Made by a program: the position numbers and the translations under genes. From Gammaproteobacteria bacterium (lineage in GTDB: Bacteria; Pseudomonadota; Gammaproteobacteria; GCA-001735895): a stretch of 52,273 nt of DNA. The notes beneath the pieces were generated by a model. The model did no database searches. It had not been told where the DNA came from and saw nothing but the letters and a program-made list of their open reading frames with translations. The first letter of the stretch is position 1, and the number at the start of each line of letters is the position of its first letter. The stretch covers positions 1-52,273 of the forward strand of contig JAOTXY010000019.1 in NCBI GenBank assembly GCA_029862125.1, written 5' to 3'. Shown one piece after another: positions 48,680-52,273 of the stretch.

Positions 48680-49467
48680 GTCTTTGTCTTCAGTCTGGTT
48701 ATTGTTGATTGATTTTGGTGGTCCCAATTCTGGGGTTTGGGGTGATCATAAAACGGATTGCGCTTGATCCAGAGTTTTAAAGCCTGCCAGTAAATGGTCA
48801 ATGCGACCTTGGCCGTCATCCACGGATGTCGTAGCAAAATTCGCGCGAGAGACGCGCCATTGATATCCTGTCTTTTTAACGCCATGGTCGCATCCATATC
48901 GATTTCCCCATCGCGCTCGGTTTCGAGATTGAGGCTTAAGACCTGCTGCGGATTGTTGCTACACCAGTGATACATCATGTTCATCGGATTGAATGGTGAA
49001 ACGTGCATTAATTTTTTAAACTGGCTGCGCTGAAAGCGCTGTTTCGGATCGCATTTGATCACGTAACTCTGGCGTTCGTTCCACGGTGTGTTGGTGACTT
49101 CGACAACGATAAACTGCAGCACTTGCTGTGCATCGAAGCAGTAGTAACAGCTTATAGGATTGATGTTGAAACCGAAGTAACGCAGGTTCGCCAGCATTCG
49201 AATCGGGCCTTCATGCCAATGCCCGGTTTCGTCGTGGATTCTTTTCTGCACCGCCTGTTTCAAAGGTACTGCGGGGTCACCCAGAAAATCGCTGCGCTCG
49301 AAGCGTGCCGGACGCCACGGTTTGCGCGACCAGAAAGGCGACTGGGCGAGGACTTTGTCTAATTCGTCAAGGTCCAGGTACATCATGAAAACCTGGTAGC
49401 TGAAACGGTGCGCATGCGGCGTAAAGCGACGGTGACGCAAGTAACCCTGGTAGATCGCGCTATGCAT
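48676..49467 (-). CDS. DUF1365 family protein
   Basis: The 263-residue product starts MHSAIYQGYLRHRRFTPHAH, the usual DUF1365 N-terminus, and has FMMYLDLDELDKVLAQSPFWS, NLRYFGFNINPISCYYCFD, EVTNTPWNERQSYV and KKLMHVSPFNPMNMMYHW. The role is unknown, but the family occurs with the FAD amine oxidase and CFA-like enzyme of lipid-modifying stress operons. The ATG at 49467 gives the family start and overlaps the oxidase gene by 8 bases. A longer upstream frame has no supporting family sequence. Confidence 0.92.
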   Translation of the reverse strand: MHSAIYQGYLRHRRFTPHAHRFSYQVFMMYLDLDELDKVLAQSPFWSRKPWRPARFERSDFLGDPAVPLKQAVQKRIHDETGHWHEGPIRMLANLRYFGFNINPISCYYCFDAQQVLQFIVVEVTNTPWNERQSYVIKCDPKQRFQRSQFKKLMHVSPFNPMNMMYHWCSNNPQQVLSLNLETERDGEIDMDATMALKRQDINGASLARILLRHPWMTAKVALTIYWQALKLWIKRNPFYDHPKPQNWDHQNQSTITRLKTKT

Positions 49468-50758
49468 AAGCGACCTCGTCGAATGAGCCCATATCCACTG
49501 GCATCGAGGGCACAAGCTGGTTAATTGCATCGGCAACGCGGCGTCCACTGACAACACCATCTTCATGAAATCCATTACCCAGGTAGGCGCCTGCAAACCA
49601 GGTACGATTAAGCCCGTTAAAGTCCTGGATCTTTCGCGCCGCCGCTACCGATTCCAGCGAAAACACCGGGTGGCTATAGTCGAAGCTATCGATAATTTTT
49701 GCGGGCGATATCGACTCGGTCGCATTGAGCGTAACGCAGAAAGTGGTGTCCGATTTCAAGCCCTGCAATATGTTCATATTGTAATTCAACACCGCTCGCT
49801 GCTGTTGTCGCTCACGTAACCAGTAGTTCCAGCTCGACCATGCCGCACGATGACGCGGTAACAGACTTTCATCGGTATGCAATACCACCTGGTTGGACTG
49901 GTAAGGAATCGCTTCGAGCGCGTCACGCTCGTCCCTGGATGCATCTCCCAGCAATCCGAGCGCCTGGTCGCTGTGACAGGCGAAAACGACCTGGTCGTAT
50001 TTAACTGTGAGCCCGTTTGCCATGACCAGTTCTACTGCTGCCTGACGTCGGCGCACTGTAGAGATTTTGGCGTCCAGCCTGATAGCACCGCTAAACTCCC
50101 TGATCAAAGGCTCGAGGTAACGCCTTGATCCACCCTTGATGACATGCCATTGCGGGCGATCGTTAACGCTCAACAGACCATGATTCTTAAAAAACCGGAT
50201 GAAAAAGAGCAGTGGAAAATCGACCATGCGCTCGGTGGAGGCAGACCAGATAGCGCATCCCATTGGCAGCAGGTACTGGTATATGAATGCGTCGCCATAG
50301 CGATTAGCGACAAGATACTCGCCGAGCGTGGTTGTCGCGGATATGCGTCCGCTTTCGAGATCAGCAATCGCCTCGCGGTTGAAGCGCAGAATATCGCGCA
50401 ACATTCGATGGAATGAAGGTCGCAGCAGGTTACGACGCTGCGCAAACAAGGTATTCAGATTATTACCGCCATACTCGAGACCGCTCTCATCGCAACGCAC
50501 ACTGAAACTCATTTCGGTAGGCTGGGTTTCAACCCCGAGTTCCTGCATCAACTCGATAAAATTCGGATAGGTCCAGTCATTGTAAACAATGAACCCGGTG
50601 TCGATCGCGTAATGCCGGCCTTTGTGCTCGACGTCGATGGTTGCGGTATGCCCACCAATTCGGGGCGCCGCTTCGTAGACGGTAATATTATGCTTGTGAC
50701 GCAGGTAGTAGGCTGCCGTTAAGCCGGAAATCCCGGCACCGATTATCGCAATATTCAT
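49460..50758 (-). CDS. FAD/NAD(P)-dependent amine-oxidase-like protein
   Basis: The 432-residue product begins MNIAIIGAGISGLTAAYYL, a dinucleotide-binding fold, and has YDQVVFACHSDQALGLLGD and a C-terminal FAGAYLGNGFHEDGV FAD motif. It belongs to the group of flavin amine-oxidase/desaturase-like proteins that accompany DUF1365 and CFA-like genes. The substrate is probably a lipid acyl chain, by association only. The ATG at 50758 overlaps the SDR stop (ATGA); upstream codons would lengthen the N-terminus ahead of the nucleotide fold. Confidence 0.9.
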   Translation of the reverse strand: MNIAIIGAGISGLTAAYYLRHKHNITVYEAAPRIGGHTATIDVEHKGRHYAIDTGFIVYNDWTYPNFIELMQELGVETQPTEMSFSVRCDESGLEYGGNNLNTLFAQRRNLLRPSFHRMLRDILRFNREAIADLESGRISATTTLGEYLVANRYGDAFIYQYLLPMGCAIWSASTERMVDFPLLFFIRFFKNHGLLSVNDRPQWHVIKGGSRRYLEPLIREFSGAIRLDAKISTVRRRQAAVELVMANGLTVKYDQVVFACHSDQALGLLGDASRDERDALEAIPYQSNQVVLHTDESLLPRHRAAWSSWNYWLRERQQQRAVLNYNMNILQGLKSDTTFCVTLNATESISPAKIIDSFDYSHPVFSLESVAAARKIQDFNGLNRTWFAGAYLGNGFHEDGVVSGRRVADAINQLVPSMPVDMGSFDEVAYA

Positions 50759-51546
50759 TTGCTCACACCTTCCCCGGAATCCTGTTCCGGTGTAGCAGTG
50801 CCGGGAGTTACCATTTTTTGCCATACCCCCGGTAAAATTTTTGACAGCGACAACAGGACTGAGAGTCGCAGCGGAAAGCTATATTGCCTGGGCCTTGCTG
50901 CAATTTTTTTAACGATGCGCTCTGCCGCCTCATCCACCTGCATCAGGAACGGCATCGGGAAATCATTCTTGCGCGTCAGCGGGGTATCGACAAAGCCGGG
51001 ATTAACCACTGTCACATCGATGTCATCGGCCGCCAGGTCCATGCGCAAACTGTCGAAGAAATAACGCATCGCAGCCTTCGAAGCTCCGTAGGCCTCGGCC
51101 CTTGGGAGCGGCGCGGCAGTGACCTGCGAAACGATTGCTACCACGTGGGGGCGATGGCTGTTGCTTTTACGTAATAACGGCAATGCAAGCTTGACGCAGT
51201 TAACCGTGCCAAAAAAGTTTACCTCCATGACACGTCGCACAGCCGACCAGTCGGGATCAGGAAAATCGAGGTACTCACAGTTTCCGGCGTTTAGTATCAC
51301 CTGGTCGAGTGCCGGTGAGATTTCCTCGATGCGCGAGCGCAACGATTGCATTGCTTCTTCATCGGTAATATCGCAAGGCAAGGCGACAATGTTTGCGTCG
51401 AGCGCAGCGAGTTCCTCGAGCGCTTCCTGGTTGCGCGCAGAAGCGATTACGCGATTGCCCTGGCCGGCCAACTGCAACGCCAGACTTCTGCCGAGGCCAC
51501 TACTGGCACCGGTAATCCAGATCACCTTTGGAGATTTGCCAACCAT
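50755..51546 (-). CDS. short-chain dehydrogenase/reductase
   Basis: The 263-residue product has the SDR cofactor motif TGASSGLGRSLAL (residues 13-25), the NAG structural motif in VILNAGN, and the active-site YxxxK as YGASK within AEAYGASKAAMRYF. The specific substrate is unknown. It is the second gene of the leftward operon, starting 4 bases after the NTF2-like gene. An SDR at this point of the ChrR/RpoE-linked operon is the usual arrangement. Confidence 0.92.
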   Translation of the reverse strand: MVGKSPKVIWITGASSGLGRSLALQLAGQGNRVIASARNQEALEELAALDANIVALPCDITDEEAMQSLRSRIEEISPALDQVILNAGNCEYLDFPDPDWSAVRRVMEVNFFGTVNCVKLALPLLRKSNSHRPHVVAIVSQVTAAPLPRAEAYGASKAAMRYFFDSLRMDLAADDIDVTVVNPGFVDTPLTRKNDFPMPFLMQVDEAAERIVKKIAARPRQYSFPLRLSVLLSLSKILPGVWQKMVTPGTATPEQDSGEGVSK

Positions 51547-51550
51547 GACG

Positions 51551-51979
51551 CTAGCTCACCAGGCGCAATTTGAGCCAGCGCGTGACGTTACCAAGCAAGG
51601 GCAGTTGCTCGTAGAGCATGGCACCCATGTCATAGAAATCCTCGTGGAAATCGATTTTGTCACTGATCTGAAGATGGCTGACGCCGCGCACACTGATGAG
51701 GCGGTTGCCCAGTTTCGGATGTTTGAAATGCATCATCCACTTGATGTAGGCAACGCTGTCATTGGTGAGCTCGTCGAGGTATTCGAAGCGGCAATCGCTG
51801 AGATCGGCGCACATCGAAGTGAAGTAGTCCTCGAGTTCAACCAGGCCCCTGATTTCATGAACCGGATCCTTAAATACAATGCGGTCGGAATAGAGTTCGC
51901 GCAATTGGCTCAGGTCGGACTCGTGCAGGGTCCGGAAATAGTCTTTGAAACGCTCAACTATAGGAGTGTCAGTATTCAT
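51551..51979 (-). CDS. nuclear transport factor 2-like (SnoaL-type) protein
   Basis: The 142-residue product has the small alpha+beta barrel layout of the NTF2-like superfamily (ERFKDYFRTLHESDLSQLRELYS at the N-terminus, VFKDPVHEIRGLVELEDYF, and a beta-rich end). No catalytic residues can be named. It is the promoter-proximal gene of the leftward operon. The ATG at 51979 is chosen because the predicted -10 element at 52022-52027 excludes the upstream ATG at 52036. An ATG at 52000 is also possible. Confidence 0.85.
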   Translation of the reverse strand: MNTDTPIVERFKDYFRTLHESDLSQLRELYSDRIVFKDPVHEIRGLVELEDYFTSMCADLSDCRFEYLDELTNDSVAYIKWMMHFKHPKLGNRLISVRGVSHLQISDKIDFHEDFYDMGAMLYEQLPLLGNVTRWLKLRLVS

Positions 51980-52021
51980 TCGATTTATTTGCTCTCGCAT
52001 TAGGTAAAGGGTGTTGGGGGA

Positions 52022-52051
52022 CTTATACGCCTGCAATAAAGAAATGGATCA
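52022..52051 (-). promoter_or_regulatory. ECF-type promoter for the leftward stress operon
   Basis: Read leftward, TGATCC (52051-52046), an 18-base spacer and TATAAG (52027-52022) form a site like the ECF11/RpoE-ChrR consensus TGATCC-N18-TAAGA known from Rhodobacter. Transcription would start near 52014, about 35 bases before the NTF2-like ATG. Confidence 0.75.
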
Positions 52052-52056
52052 ATCGG

Positions 52057-52086
52057 TGATCCAGTATCTTCGCTGTTACGTAATAA
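52057..52086 (+). promoter_or_regulatory. ECF-type promoter for the sigma-factor gene
   Basis: TGATCC (52057-52062), an 18-base spacer and TAATAA (52081-52086) form a site matching the ECF11 type. It points toward the sigma-factor start and faces away from its mirror-image partner. The two -35 hexamers, GGATCA-N5-TGATCC, make a near-symmetric centre. Autoregulation of the sigma factor is the inference. Confidence 0.75.
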
Positions 52087-52115
52087 GCCTATAACCCGGA
52101 TATTGAGCGTATATA

Positions 52116-52273
52116 ATGGCCCTCATGGCAAACACGACAGCAAAAAGTGACCAGCTTGCGCACTTGAGCGCATGCATCAATCGCGTTGCTGAAAACCGAG
52201 ACAAATCGGCATTCGCCGAGCTGTTTGATCACTACACGCCTCTCATCCGCGCTTACAGTCTCGCGCGTGAACC
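52116..52273 (+). CDS. ECF RNA polymerase sigma factor (RpoE/ChrR-type), 3' end cut by window edge
   Basis: Only the first 52 codons are in the window. The frame is MALMANTTAKSDQLAHLSAC, then AFAELFDHYTPLIRAYSLAR. The phrase FAELFDHYTPLIRAYSLA is typical of the sigma-2 region start of ECF sigma factors. A start at the second ATG (52125) is equally possible. Its divergent neighbours are the classic RpoE/ChrR lipid-modification genes, so an ECF11-type sigma with a downstream ChrR zinc anti-sigma gene is expected beyond the edge; this part cannot be checked here. Confidence 0.85.
   Translation, partial: MALMANTTAKSDQLAHLSACINRVAENRDKSAFAELFDHYTPLIRAYSLARE

Noticed and set aside
51119-52003. Rightward 294-codon frame over the SDR and NTF2-like genes
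   Set aside because: It is antisense to genes with clear SDR motifs and a conserved operon layout, and it would read across the junction of two genes.

Overview
This window reads as a chromosomal segment of an environmental, probably marine or sediment, gammaproteobacterium. The block hemA-prfA-prmC facing a TPR lipoprotein-lolB-ispE-tRNA-Gln-prs-rplY-pth-ychF has the gene order I know from Pseudomonas. The five-step hut pathway and the SpoT/RpoZ/Gmk set also fit a gammaproteobacterium. Genus cannot be assigned from this sequence alone. Nearly every gene is intact and closely packed; non-coding space is concentrated in a few places.

Layout. (1) 1-3970: an AT-richer accessory stretch with a 5'-cut hypothetical gene, two secreted proteins of unknown role, two long gaps that share a dispersed repeat motif, and a tRNA-Met at its right edge. 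(2) 4192-15006: translation, precursor and envelope housekeeping genes (ychF, pth, rplY, prs, tRNA-Gln, ispE, lolB, TPR lipoprotein | hemA, prfA, prmC). A compound tandem/palindromic repeat lies between prfA and prmC. (3) 15018-19543: a small unknown protein, a FetB-type permease, an SRPBCC/GyrI-like protein, a quinone-oxidoreductase-like enzyme, a 587-base AT-rich gap, and a hydroxyisobutyrate-dehydrogenase-family enzyme. (4) 19616-31916: uvrD, a small unknown, moaE, moeA, an unusual P-loop kinase-like protein, recG, ridA, spoT, rpoZ and gmk, all leftward. A 279-base MITE-like palindromic element fills the recG-ridA gap. (5) 32020-43306: tcdA, a second palindromic element, then a complete histidine-utilisation locus. 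hutU-hutC-hutI run leftward and hutF-hutH-hutG rightward from a shared HutC-type operator. The rightward set continues into a YrbL-like protein, an amine/amino-acid oxidase and a TauE/SafE-type exporter. (6) 43367-52273: a YgiQ radical SAM gene, then a translationally coupled leftward operon (NTF2-like, SDR, FAD amine oxidase, DUF1365, CFA-like methyltransferase, DUF2878, periplasmic unknown, DUF3833). It is divergent from the start of an ECF sigma factor at the right edge.

Functional reading. The hut genes convert histidine through urocanate, imidazolonepropionate, formiminoglutamate and formylglutamate to glutamate, using the deiminase/deformylase (HutF/HutG) branch. The right-end operon matches the RpoE/ChrR (ECF11) lipid-modification and photo-oxidative-stress gene set known from other proteobacteria. 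The 65-base core between operon and sigma gene carries two back-to-back TGATCC-N18-TA(A)TAAG promoter-like sites. The most unusual sequence structures are the three palindromic intergenic elements, one of which shows compensatory changes between its two tandem units, and the divergent ECF-type promoter pair.
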